A stretch of 64,000 nt of DNA from Marinobacter salinexigens. Its GTDB lineage: Bacteria; Pseudomonadota; Gammaproteobacteria; Pseudomonadales; Oleiphilaceae. Each line of letters opens with the position of its first letter. Position 1 is the first letter of the stretch. Below, one piece after another: positions 45,279 to 54,447 of the stretch. A program made the position numbers and the translations under genes. Below the pieces are notes generated by a model. The model made no database searches, had not been told where the DNA came from, and was given only the letters and a program-made list of their open reading frames with translations. The DNA lies in the NCBI RefSeq assembly GCF_008370345.1, contig NZ_VTUU01000016.1:1-64000 (forward strand), in the 5' to 3' direction.

Positions 45279-45427
45279 GAAATCGACAATCTGCTCTGAA
45301 TTCGTAAAAACAATGTGTGTAGAATCTAACCCACGTTTTAAACAGGTTGCAACTGTTTCTTCAGGTTTTTTGTCGGGCGGGCGAACTGGAGTCTTCCGCT
45401 CCGTACAATCGGCACGGCGAGTATTTC

Positions 45428-46510
45428 ATGACGAAAGCAAAATGGGGTTCCCTGGGATTATCTCTCCTGATCGTTGTTGCACTGGTTTTCTGGATGGCAA
45501 CAGGAAGTGTCAAAGAAGCCAGAATCGACGCGCCTGAGCCCGGTACTTCCGATACCCGGGAGCTGACAAGTGTCCAGGTCCAGACGGTCAGTTCGCAAGC
45601 CCATGAGCCGGGTCTTTTGCTTCAGGGACAACTTGACCCCTGGCATTCTGTTTCCGTAAGCGCCAGGGTACCTGGCACAGTTCAGTCGATATCAGCGGAT
45701 CTGGGACAGCAGGTACAGACGGGGGAGGTGCTGCTTACTATCTCTGATGATGGGCGCCGTGCTGTGGTCGCACGATGGCAGGCTCGTGCCCGCAAGCTGG
45801 AAGCGGATCTGGCGGCTGCGCGTAAACTGAGGTCCAGCAACCTGGCGTCGCAATCGGATCTGATGAATCTTGAAAGTGAACTGGCGGCGGCAAGAGCCGA
45901 GCTGGAGTCAGCACGGCTGGCGGTAGACTATTTAACGCCCAATGCGCCTTTTACCGGAGTGATTAACGGAAAAAGTGTGGAACCGGGGAGCCTTGTCCAG
46001 GTTGGGTCTCCGCTGTTTGAACTGGTGCGTATCGACCGCCTGAAAGCGACTGGCCAGGTTCCGCAACAGTCTGTTGGCCAGGTTGAGCCAGGACAGGATG
46101 TGACTGTGCAGCTGCTGGATGGCCAGCAGTTACATGGGGTCGTCACCTTTGTTGCCAGTGCGGCAGACACCCAGACCCGGAGTTTTGGCGTAGAAGTCGC
46201 CGTTGAAAATCCCGATCTGTTGCGGGTTGCCGGGGGCAGTGCCAGTCTTCGTATTGCTTTGCCCGACGTGAAGGCGATGTTTATATCGCCCGCCTATCTC
46301 TCCCTGGATGATGCAGGGCGCCCCGGAGTGAAATACGTGGATGAGCAGGATCGGGTTGTGTTTGGCACTGTCGGATTGCTGAATGTGTCCACCGAGGGAG
46401 CCTGGGTTACAGGGTTGCCGGCCGAGATTCGGTTGATTACCCGTGGTGGCGGGTTCGTGGGAGTGGGTGAGAAGGTTCGCCCGATAGCGATCGACAACAG
46501 CCGGGGCTGA
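45428..46510 (+). CDS. RND efflux periplasmic adaptor (membrane fusion protein)
   Basis: This 360-residue adaptor has an N-terminal hydrophobic anchor (GSLGLSLLIVVALVFWMATG), the lipoyl half LLLQGQLDPWHSVSVSARVPGTVQSISADLGQQV, a short coiled coil (ARWQARARKLEADLAAARKL...NLESELAAARAELESARLAVDYL), the second lipoyl part APFTGVINGKSVEPGSLVQVG and a beta-barrel. ATG at 45428 fits the signal; the ribosome site is weak. The RND permease follows six bases later. No outer-membrane factor gene is present. Confidence 0.87.
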   Translation: MTKAKWGSLGLSLLIVVALVFWMATGSVKEARIDAPEPGTSDTRELTSVQVQTVSSQAHEPGLLLQGQLDPWHSVSVSARVPGTVQSISADLGQQVQTGEVLLTISDDGRRAVVARWQARARKLEADLAAARKLRSSNLASQSDLMNLESELAAARAELESARLAVDYLTPNAPFTGVINGKSVEPGSLVQVGSPLFELVRIDRLKATGQVPQQSVGQVEPGQDVTVQLLDGQQLHGVVTFVASAADTQTRSFGVEVAVENPDLLRVAGGSASLRIALPDVKAMFISPAYLSLDDAGRPGVKYVDEQDRVVFGTVGLLNVSTEGAWVTGLPAEIRLITRGGGFVGVGEKVRPIAIDNSRG

Positions 46511-46515
46511 CTTCC

Positions 46516-49500
46516 ATGCGCACACTCATCTATGCCGCGATGGATCGAAGCCGCACCACACTGCTCACCTTGCTATTCCTGATTCTTGGCGGCATTGCGG
46601 CGTTCCAGGTGATCCCGAAAGAAGCCAATCCGGATGTCACCATTCCGATGATCTACGTTTCCATGTCGCTGGAGGGCATCAGCCCGGAGGATGCCGAGCG
46701 TTTGCTGGTGCGCCCCATGGAACAGGAGCTCCGCGCACTCGAAGGCATCAAGGAAATGCGGGGCACGGCATCGGAAGGCCATGCCTCGGTGATGCTGGAG
46801 TTCGATGCGGGCTTTGATTCAGACAAGGCTTTGCAGGACGTGCGGGAGAAGGTGGATACGGCCCGCAGTAAGCTTCCTGATGAAGCGGACGAACCCAGTG
46901 TCAATGAAATCAACGTATCGTTGTTCCCCGTCATGTCGGTGGGGCTGTCCGGCCCTCTGTCCGAGCGGGAGCTGATAACGATCGCCCGCACATTGCAGGA
47001 TGCCATAGAGGCGATTCCTGAGGTGCTGGAAGTGGAGATCGGAGGTGACCGGGAGGATCTGCTGGAAATCGTTGTCGATCCTCAGGTTCTGGAAAGTTAC
47101 AGCATTGATTTTGACCAGTTGGCGTCCCTCGTCACCCGTAATAATCAACTGGTTGCGGCAGGTTCTCTGGATACCGGAAATGGCCGGATGTCCCTGAAAG
47201 TGCCGGGCGTGATCGAAACCATTGAAGACGTGATGTCGATGCCTGTGAAGGTTGACGGTAACACGGTGGTGACTTTCGGTGACGTCGCCATGCTTCAACG
47301 CACCTTCAAGGACCCTACCGGGTTTGCACGCATCAATGGCGAGCCGGCGCTGGTTCTTGAAATATCAAAGCGCACAGGCGCCAATATCATCGAAACGGTT
47401 GCCCAGGTGAGAACGCTGATCGAGCAGGCCAGACCGCACCTGCCGGACAGTCTCGATGTGCGCTTCATTATGGATCAGTCCGAGGAGGTCAAAGATATTC
47501 TCAGTGACCTGCTCAATAACGTCCTGGCCGCCATCGTCCTGGTCATCATTGTGGTCATCGCCGCCATGGGGCCAAGGTCTGCACTCCTTGTAGGCCTCAC
47601 TATTCCCGGGGCATTTCTCACCGGTATCCTGGTGATCTGGGGGATGGGGCTGACCCTTAATATTGTAGTGCTGTTCAGCCTGATTCTGGTTGCCGGAATG
47701 CTGGTGGATGGTGCGATTGTGGTGTCCGAACTGGCCGACCGGAACCTGTCAGACGGGGCTGACGTCAAAGGCGCATGGGCAGAGGCAGCCAGCCGCATGG
47801 CCTGGCCCATCATTGCGTCTACGGCAACGACCCTGGCGGTATTTGTTCCTCTGCTGTTCTGGCCGGGCGTAGTGGGCGAATTCATGAAATTCCTGCCCCT
47901 CACGGTCATTATCTGCCTCGTGGCTTCGTTGGCGATGGCATTGGTGTTCCTGCCAGTGTTGGGTGGCGCCAGTGGCGGGCGTAGGGCTCGGCATAAGGCA
48001 TCCGGAGGGCGAATGATGACCCGCTATCGTGGACTGCTGGCTCGCCTGCTCAGCTATCCCGGCTGGACCTTGCTGGGTGTACTCGGGGTGATCGTCCTGA
48101 TCTATGTGGCCTACGGGAAGTTCAATCATGGTGTTGAGTTCTTTCCAAGCGTAGAGCCGGATTCTGCCCAGGTTCAGGTTCGGGCCCGGGGCGATCTTTC
48201 GGTGTGGGAGATGGACGGCATTGTCCGGGAAGTAGAGCGCCGCTTGAGGGGCATGCCGGAAGTGAAAGCCCTCTATGCCCGGTCCATGGTGAACGCGGGT
48301 AACCAGATGGCACCGGACGTGATCGGTGTTTTGCAATTCCAGTTCACCGACTGGGATACCCGTCGACCCGCCTCGGATATCCTTGAGGACTTCCGGGCAC
48401 GGACGGAGGATATTCCGGGTGTGATGCTGGAGTTCAGAAAACAGGAAGGCGGGCCCGCCGAGGGCAAGCCTATCGAATTGCAGATCAGCAGTCGCAATCC
48501 GCAAAAGCTCAACGAAGTGGTTGATGCCATTGAAGAGCGCATGCGGGCTCTGGGTGGCTTCGTGGACATCGAAGATGACCGGAGTCTGCCGGGGATTGAA
48601 TGGCGGCTGAAGGTGGATCGCGAAGCCGCGGCCCGGTTCGGCACGGATGTGCTCAGTATTGGCAGCGCGGTACGCCTGGTGACCAACGGCCTTGTTTTGG
48701 CCACTTATCGTCCGGAGGATGTCCGCGATGAAGTGGATATAGCGGTTCGTGTGCCAAACAACTGGCGGGAACTGGATCAATTGCAACGGCAGACAATAAA
48801 TACCGCAAGGGGGCAGATACCGTTGTCGGAGTTTGTGGATCTGGAACCGGGCGACAAGACCAACAGTATTGTCAGGGTTGATGGCCAGCGAACGATCACC
48901 ATTAAGTCCGAACTCTCACCGGGGCGGCGAGTGGATGAGTTGCTGAAGTCTCTTCAGGCTGAGATGCCGGAGGTGCCAGAGGGTGTGTCTGTGAAATTTG
49001 CCGGCGAGAACGAAGACCAGCAGCAAGCCTCGAATTTCCTGGCATCAGCTTTCCTTGTTGCGGTAGCCATGATGTTGCTGATTCTGGTAACCCAGTTCAA
49101 TTCCCTGTACCAGACCTTTCTGATTCTTTCGGCCATCATTCTGTCCACGGCGGGTGTTCTACTGGGGCTCCTGTTGAATGGCCAGTCCTTCGGTATCGTC
49201 ATGGTTGGTATGGGCATTATTGCGTTGGCGGGTATCGTGGTGAACAACAACATCATTCTGATCGATACCTACAACCAGATGCGCAGAGACGGTATGGCTG
49301 CCTACGAGGCCGCTCTGGAAACCGGTTGCCTTCGTCTTCGCCCGGTTCTGCTGACAGCGGTTACCACCGTCCTCGGGCTGATGCCGATGGTATTGAGTGT
49401 GAATGTTGATCTGCTGACACCGTCACTCGGATTGGGTGCCCCTTCCACCCAGTGGTGGACGCAGTTATCCAGTGCCATCGCTGGCGGGTTGGCGTTTGCG

Positions 49501-49587
49501 ACGATACTGACCCTGCTCCTGACGCCGGCAATGCTGGTATTGGGGGATAAGGCCGGCCAGAGGTTTCGGTCTCTGACCGGGCGTTGA
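46516..49587 (+). CDS. RND family efflux permease subunit
   Basis: This 1023-residue RND permease has 12 membrane helices and two periplasmic lobes (from LRALEGIKEMRGTASEGHAS, and PEVKALYARSMVNAGN). In helix 4 the usual proton-relay pair DD reads VDGAIVV (GMLVDGAIVVSELADRNLSDG), and the helix 10 lysine region reads AGIVVNNNIILID. Such residues mark a branch of the family different from the AcrB drug exporters. The substrate is unknown. Its stop is six bases from the convergent chemoreceptor stop. Confidence 0.9.
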   Translation: MRTLIYAAMDRSRTTLLTLLFLILGGIAAFQVIPKEANPDVTIPMIYVSMSLEGISPEDAERLLVRPMEQELRALEGIKEMRGTASEGHASVMLEFDAGFDSDKALQDVREKVDTARSKLPDEADEPSVNEINVSLFPVMSVGLSGPLSERELITIARTLQDAIEAIPEVLEVEIGGDREDLLEIVVDPQVLESYSIDFDQLASLVTRNNQLVAAGSLDTGNGRMSLKVPGVIETIEDVMSMPVKVDGNTVVTFGDVAMLQRTFKDPTGFARINGEPALVLEISKRTGANIIETVAQVRTLIEQARPHLPDSLDVRFIMDQSEEVKDILSDLLNNVLAAIVLVIIVVIAAMGPRSALLVGLTIPGAFLTGILVIWGMGLTLNIVVLFSLILVAGMLVDGAIVVSELADRNLSDGADVKGAWAEAASRMAWPIIASTATTLAVFVPLLFWPGVVGEFMKFLPLTVIICLVASLAMALVFLPVLGGASGGRRARHKASGGRMMTRYRGLLARLLSYPGWTLLGVLGVIVLIYVAYGKFNHGVEFFPSVEPDSAQVQVRARGDLSVWEMDGIVREVERRLRGMPEVKALYARSMVNAGNQMAPDVIGVLQFQFTDWDTRRPASDILEDFRARTEDIPGVMLEFRKQEGGPAEGKPIELQISSRNPQKLNEVVDAIEERMRALGGFVDIEDDRSLPGIEWRLKVDREAAARFGTDVLSIGSAVRLVTNGLVLATYRPEDVRDEVDIAVRVPNNWRELDQLQRQTINTARGQIPLSEFVDLEPGDKTNSIVRVDGQRTITIKSELSPGRRVDELLKSLQAEMPEVPEGVSVKFAGENEDQQQASNFLASAFLVAVAMMLLILVTQFNSLYQTFLILSAIILSTAGVLLGLLLNGQSFGIVMVGMGIIALAGIVVNNNIILIDTYNQMRRDGMAAYEAALETGCLRLRPVLLTAVTTVLGLMPMVLSVNVDLLTPSLGLGAPSTQWWTQLSSAIAGGLAFATILTLLLTPAMLVLGDKAGQRFRSLTGR

Positions 49588-49593
49588 TGAGTT

Positions 49594-51219
49594 CTAGTGG
49601 CGGATTCGCGCGGCCAGCTCGCTGGCCTGGCGAGCCATGTTCTCCAGCTCAGGCACGGTTCGCAGGTTGTCTTCCGCGGCCTGATTCATCTGTTCGGATA
49701 TTTCGGCAACGTCGGTAACATTGCGGTTGATCTCTTCACTGACGCTGGTCTGTTCCTCAGCAGCCGTAGCCACCTGAGCGGTTGCATCGTTGACGCTGGC
49801 CATGCGGTTCGATATGTCGGCGAGCATGACCCGGACAGATTCCACCGCTTCACTGCTCTCACCGGCAACTACTTCTGAGGCTTGCATGTATTCCGTTGCA
49901 TCCCGGGAGGCCGAGCTGATGGTCTCAATAATCTGATCAATCTCGATGGTGGCTTCCTGGGTTTTTGCGGCCAGATTGCGGACTTCATCGGCCACAACGG
50001 CAAAACCGCGTCCAGCTTCTCCGGCCCGCGCTGCTTCGATGGCGGCGTTCAGTGCCAACAGGTTGGTCTGGTCGGCGATTTCACGAATGACCTGCATCAC
50101 ATCGCCGACCTTGCGGCCATCGCTGGCCAGTTGATTGACGGCTTCTGCTGAGCTGCGAATCTGATCGCTCAGTCGGTTCATGCTGTCTACCGCACGATTG
50201 ATCTGCTGGTCTGCATCTCTGGTTTGTCCTGCCGTTTCGTCCACCTGGCTGGCAACGGATGCAGCGTGGTGTGCAACGTCCTGAGCCGTTGCGGACATTT
50301 CATTCATGGCTGTCGCAATCTGGTCAATACGCTGATGAGCCTTGTCGGACTGGGAAGATACGCTGCTGGCGTTGTCCCGGATAAGATTGCCGGTGCTTTC
50401 CAGTTGCTCGGCATTGGATTTCATCAGGTTGCCGGTTTCAGACAGGAACGCGTACAGTGCGCGGCCGGTATCAGCCAGCCGGCCAAGTTCATCATTGCGT
50501 TGCACGGTGACGCGTTCACTGAGATCACCCTGTCCCAATTTGCCCAGTTGGTCGATCAGGCGCTGGGCTGGTCGCACAACAGAATGCAGGAGCACAATCA
50601 CGCAGGCGATGGTGCCCGCAATGATTACGGCAAACAGCAAACCGCCCATCTGCCAGGTGCTCGTGGTGACGGTCTGGTTCAGACTGGCTGCATTCGCCAG
50701 CCCGCTGTCTTTGAGTTGAGCCGTCGCTTCATCGATCAGTTTCGCGGGTTCGCGGTCGATTCCGGCGACGGCCTTATCCCCGGCTGAATGCAGATAACCG
50801 GCATTCACGAAAGACTGAAATCCACGACGATAGGCTTCCCCCATGCTTTTGTGGGCAGACTGGAACCGGCTCATCAGGTTCTTTGCTTCAGGATCTGCGA
50901 TATCGGGGATCAAAGCGCTCAGCGCTGTCTGGATGTCAGCTTCCCGTTGTTGGAAACGGCCCCAGTATTTTTCACGTTGCTGATCATCTGCACCGCGAAT
51001 CAGTACGTTTTTCCATTCCTGTACCTGAGTCTTGAAGGCGATGAGGATATCCTGAGCCTCAAGTGCCTGGGTCATCTCTACGCTGACAAGGTGGTTGTAC
51101 TCATCCTTCGACTCAAGCGAGGTATTGAAATAGATACCGGCGACGATACCTACGATGATGTTCGCGGTCAGAACGATGGTGAGCATTCGGTTGAGAATGC
51201 TTCGGCTGTACCAGGCCAT
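49594..51219 (-). CDS. Methyl-accepting chemotaxis protein
   Basis: This 541-residue chemoreceptor has a membrane helix (RMLTIVLTANIIVGIVAGIYF), a periplasmic four-helix-type sensor (about residues 30-190), a second helix (MGGLLFAVIIAGTIACVIVLL), a HAMP region and the cytoplasmic signalling domain with the highly conserved tip IADQTNLLALNAAIEAARAG...GRGFAVVADEVRNLA. It reports ligands to the chemotaxis kinase CheA. Its ligand is not evident. It lacks a C-terminal pentapeptide for CheR/CheB binding. Confidence 0.93.
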   Translation of the reverse strand: MAWYSRSILNRMLTIVLTANIIVGIVAGIYFNTSLESKDEYNHLVSVEMTQALEAQDILIAFKTQVQEWKNVLIRGADDQQREKYWGRFQQREADIQTALSALIPDIADPEAKNLMSRFQSAHKSMGEAYRRGFQSFVNAGYLHSAGDKAVAGIDREPAKLIDEATAQLKDSGLANAASLNQTVTTSTWQMGGLLFAVIIAGTIACVIVLLHSVVRPAQRLIDQLGKLGQGDLSERVTVQRNDELGRLADTGRALYAFLSETGNLMKSNAEQLESTGNLIRDNASSVSSQSDKAHQRIDQIATAMNEMSATAQDVAHHAASVASQVDETAGQTRDADQQINRAVDSMNRLSDQIRSSAEAVNQLASDGRKVGDVMQVIREIADQTNLLALNAAIEAARAGEAGRGFAVVADEVRNLAAKTQEATIEIDQIIETISSASRDATEYMQASEVVAGESSEAVESVRVMLADISNRMASVNDATAQVATAAEEQTSVSEEINRNVTDVAEISEQMNQAAEDNLRTVPELENMARQASELAARIRH

Positions 51220-51321
51220 TCAACTATTCCTGTCACTGAGGTTTTGGGGGACGCTATTATCCCTGATAATAGGCTCTAGTCTGTTTCAAACTTTTGTATT
51301 TCCGTAACGTGTTAAATATAG

Positions 51322-52122
51322 ATGACAAACCCGCTGATACAGCTTTTCCGGGACGATGACCTGCTGATCGTGCACAAGCCGGCCGACTTGCTGGTGCACC
51401 GCAGCCCCATCGACAAACATGAAACTGAGTTTGCATTGCAGTATGCCCGTGAGATGAACGATGGCGAGTATGTTTATCCGGTTCATCGCCTGGACCGGCC
51501 GACCTCGGGTGTGCTGGTGTTTTCCAGGAGTCCGGAAGTTGCAAGGACGCTGGGGCAGGCCATGATGGCGGGGCAGGTCAGAAAAACCTATCTGGCGATG
51601 GTTCGCGGCTGGCCGCAGTTGGAGGGGGCGATTGACTATCCCTTAAGGGAGGAGCCGGAAGACCGCCGTCTGAAAGGCCAGGACCAACCGGTTCGTGAGG
51701 CCAGAACCCGCTATCGGACCCTGGCGACGACGGAAATTCCGGTTTTGATCGAGAAGTACCCGAGCAGTCGTTATGGTTTGGTCGAACTCTATCCGGAAAC
51801 TGGCCGCAAGCATCAGTTGCGGCGGCACATGAAGCACATCAGTCATCCCATTATCGGCGATGCCAACCATGGTCGGGGCCGGCATAACCGGTATTTTGCC
51901 GAGCGCTTTGGGCAGGGGAGGCTGATGCTGGCGGCAACCGACATTGCCTTTGCTCATCCCGTCAGCGGAGACCTGCTTCATATCCATGCAGAACCGGAAC
52001 AGAGCTTTCTTGACGTACTGTCGATCTTCCCTCAGGCCGAACTGATGTCAGCAATGTCAGCCCGGGATGGGACCTCTGAATTGAACAAATGGGGCCAGGG
52101 CGATTCGGCTTCCAGTGTGTAG
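51322..52122 (+). CDS. truC: tRNA pseudouridine(65) synthase TruC
   Basis: This 266-residue RluA-family pseudouridine synthase modifies U65 of tRNA-Ile and tRNA-Asp in E. coli. The catalytic Asp lies in VYPVHRLDRPTSGVLVFSR (about residue 54), and LVHKPADLLVHRSPID and YPETGRKHQLRRHMKHISHPIIGD are family motifs. Its 3' end overlaps the convergent amidase gene by 91 bases; the last 30 or so residues are therefore encoded on DNA also coding for the amidase. Confidence 0.9.
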   Translation: MTNPLIQLFRDDDLLIVHKPADLLVHRSPIDKHETEFALQYAREMNDGEYVYPVHRLDRPTSGVLVFSRSPEVARTLGQAMMAGQVRKTYLAMVRGWPQLEGAIDYPLREEPEDRRLKGQDQPVREARTRYRTLATTEIPVLIEKYPSSRYGLVELYPETGRKHQLRRHMKHISHPIIGDANHGRGRHNRYFAERFGQGRLMLAATDIAFAHPVSGDLLHIHAEPEQSFLDVLSIFPQAELMSAMSARDGTSELNKWGQGDSASSV

Positions 52123-53522
52123 GCCAGGTCGATAAGCGTCCGCTCTTTGCCGAACGGCGCCATGAACTGGACTGAGAGTGGTGTTTTCTCGTTGCTGAAC
52201 CCAGCCGGTAGTGAGATGGCCGGTGCTCCGGTGGCATTCGCGACCGGTGTAAAGCTGACGTAGCGTGTCAGCCGGTCAAACAGGGTATCGAAGGGTACGT
52301 CGGGGCTTAGATGACCCAATGGTGGCGCGGTCTGGCCGAGTACCGGAGTCAGCACAGCGTCATAGGCTGCCATGGCACGGGCATAGTCTGTCCGGGATTT
52401 TCTGAGGCGCCATAAAGCTGCCGGTAATCGATAGAACCTCTTTCTGAAAAATGCGGCCAGACCATTGGTCAGGTTGTCGACGCGGTGCTTGTCGAAATCC
52501 GGATGGATAAGCTTACGACCATTGGCTTTGACGCCAAAGGCAAGCATGGCCCAGTAAAGCGCGAAGTCGTCGGGAAATGTGCTGGCGACAGGAATTGCAA
52601 CCGGGTGTACCGAGTGCCCCAGCTTTTCAAGGGTGCGGGCGGTCCTTTCAACGGCTTCGCGGACCTGCTTGTCGGTCTGGTGACCAGTGACGGAGTCCAC
52701 AATCAGTCCAATCGTCAGCTTTCTTTCTGAGGGTCCGCTCAGTTCTCCGATACCTGGTAAGCCCTTATCCCGGTAGTAGTGCTCTGCCTGCGCCATGAAA
52801 TTTGCCGTATCCCTTACGGACCGGCTGACAACCCCGTCGGCCAGGATATTGATCGGTAGTGACTTTGCAGCGTCATTGTCCACCAGCCTTCCGCGGCTCG
52901 GTTTGAGCCCTACAAGTCCGCAACAGGCAGCCGGAATACGGATGGACCCGCCACCATCATTGGCATGGGCAAGAGGTACGACGCCGGCGGCGACAAGCGC
53001 TGCAGCACCACCGGAAGATGCGCCGGACGAATACGCCGTATTCCATGGATTCACGGTGGGTGCTCTTGAAGACGATTCTGTTGTAGCGTTGAAGCCGAAC
53101 TCGGGCAGGGTGCTTTTGCCAAGGCAAATAAATCCCTGGGCGAGTACCTGTTTGGCGATATTGCTGGTACCCGCGGCCAGGTGGTGAGGAACGGCGGGCG
53201 AGCCGTGGCCGGTTGGCAGGCCTTTAACGTTTGTATTGTCCTTAATGAACGTGGGCGTCCCGGCAAAGAAACCAATGAATGCGGCTGGGTTACCGGTATC
53301 GGAATCGACTTGGTGGGCGAGAGACATGGCCTGCTCAAACCCTGCCGCGGCGATGCCATTCAAGCTTGGGTTTGCTCTCTGGGCCCGTTGGATGGCCGCA
53401 GCCGTCACCTCTGCAACAGAAACCTCCCGCCTGCGTATACGGGCAGCAAGTGCAGTGGCATCGTCATTGCCCAGGGCATCGTCGGTAAAAGTGTTGATGG
53501 AGCAGTTTGTGCCGGAACGCAT
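52032..53522 (-). CDS. Amidase signature family enzyme
   Basis: This 496-residue amidase has a Ser-cis-Ser-Lys triad: Lys in GTPTFIKDNTNVKGLPT (about residue 93), then GSSSRAPTVNPWNTAYSSGASSGGAAALVAAGVVPLAHANDGGGSIRIPA (cis-Ser and nucleophile Ser near residues 170-195). It hydrolyses an amide bond; the substrate is unknown. It converges with truC, and its C-terminal 30 residues share DNA with truC. The N-terminus (start 53522) is consistent with the family. Confidence 0.9.
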   Translation of the reverse strand: MRSGTNCSINTFTDDALGNDDATALAARIRRREVSVAEVTAAAIQRAQRANPSLNGIAAAGFEQAMSLAHQVDSDTGNPAAFIGFFAGTPTFIKDNTNVKGLPTGHGSPAVPHHLAAGTSNIAKQVLAQGFICLGKSTLPEFGFNATTESSSRAPTVNPWNTAYSSGASSGGAAALVAAGVVPLAHANDGGGSIRIPAACCGLVGLKPSRGRLVDNDAAKSLPINILADGVVSRSVRDTANFMAQAEHYYRDKGLPGIGELSGPSERKLTIGLIVDSVTGHQTDKQVREAVERTARTLEKLGHSVHPVAIPVASTFPDDFALYWAMLAFGVKANGRKLIHPDFDKHRVDNLTNGLAAFFRKRFYRLPAALWRLRKSRTDYARAMAAYDAVLTPVLGQTAPPLGHLSPDVPFDTLFDRLTRYVSFTPVANATGAPAISLPAGFSNEKTPLSVQFMAPFGKERTLIDLAYTLEAESPWPHLFNSEVPSRADIADISSA

Positions 53523-53618
53523 AGGGGGACTCGCTTTGATGTTCTTATGAGTCCCACTTTACGCTATTGAGTAACGTGACAATATGTCATTTCGGGAAAT
53601 TGCCGGCTGGCATAATGC

Positions 53619-54398
53619 CTATGCCTGGCTTTTGCGGGCTTCTTTGATCACGTCGTAGGCGTGACTGATTTCCCGGGTCCGCTCCTCTGCCATTTCGCGC
53701 ATGCTTTCCGGTAAACCTTTGCCTGCCAGTTTGTCCGGATGGTTTTCGCTCATCAGTTTGCGGTAAGCCTTTTTGATGTCCGCGTCGCTGGTGGAAGGAG
53801 ATACACCCAGAACCTGGTAGGCGTCGTCAATTTGCTGTGAGGTCGAGCGCTGCCCGGGGCCTGCCTGTCCGGTATGAGCTCCTCGCAGCATGGCTTCCAA
53901 TTGGCTTACCTGGCTTTCAGGCAGCCCGAGCCGGCGGGCGATCCGAACCAGCATTTCGTGTTCTGCCGGGTGAACAACACCATCTGCGGCAACGGCAGAC
54001 ACCTGTACCTGAAGGAACATCTGCAAAAACGCGGGTTGCCGCCCGCTCATCTGGAGGAAGCGATCAAGTTCGGCATCGAGATCGAACTCCGGTGACTTTC
54101 CGCGGTTGAAGGCCGTTTTGGCTTTGGCTTTTTGCTGCTCGTTGAGGCGAAAACGCACAAACATGGTTTCTGCCATCTGGATTTCATCACGGCTGACCAC
54201 GCCATCCGCTTTGCACAGAGCGCCCATAACCGCGAAGACGGACTCTACAAATCCGGACTGAAGGTTCTGCAGTTTGCCAATCAGACGGCTTTTCATCCGG
54301 TTGAAGAGAAAGGCACCGATCGCCGCGCCGACGAGAAAACCGGGAAACTTTCCGAAGGCATAACCAATAAGACCGCCGATCAGCAGAGCAAAGATCAT
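53619..54398 (-). CDS. djlA: DjlA-like membrane-anchored DnaJ co-chaperone
   Basis: This 259-residue co-chaperone has an N-terminal membrane anchor (LLIGGLIGYAFGKFPGFLVGAAIGAFLF), a TerB/tellurite-resistance-like helical domain with FAVMGALCKADGVVSRDEI and a C-terminal J domain (YQVLGVSPSTSDADIKKAYRKLMSENHPDKLAG) carrying the HPD motif. It activates DnaK at the membrane. It is followed by the HD-GYP gene on the same strand. Confidence 0.93.
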   Translation of the reverse strand: MIFALLIGGLIGYAFGKFPGFLVGAAIGAFLFNRMKSRLIGKLQNLQSGFVESVFAVMGALCKADGVVSRDEIQMAETMFVRFRLNEQQKAKAKTAFNRGKSPEFDLDAELDRFLQMSGRQPAFLQMFLQVQVSAVAADGVVHPAEHEMLVRIARRLGLPESQVSQLEAMLRGAHTGQAGPGQRSTSQQIDDAYQVLGVSPSTSDADIKKAYRKLMSENHPDKLAGKGLPESMREMAEERTREISHAYDVIKEARKSQA

Positions 54399-54447
54399 TA
54401 AAATTCGTCCTTATATACGTTTTCAGTCCACAGAATATACGGGTTTT

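Noticed and set aside
47749..48786. 345-codon minus-strand frame inside the RND permease
   Set aside because: His/Gln-rich translation without motifs, entirely antisense to conserved RND sequence.
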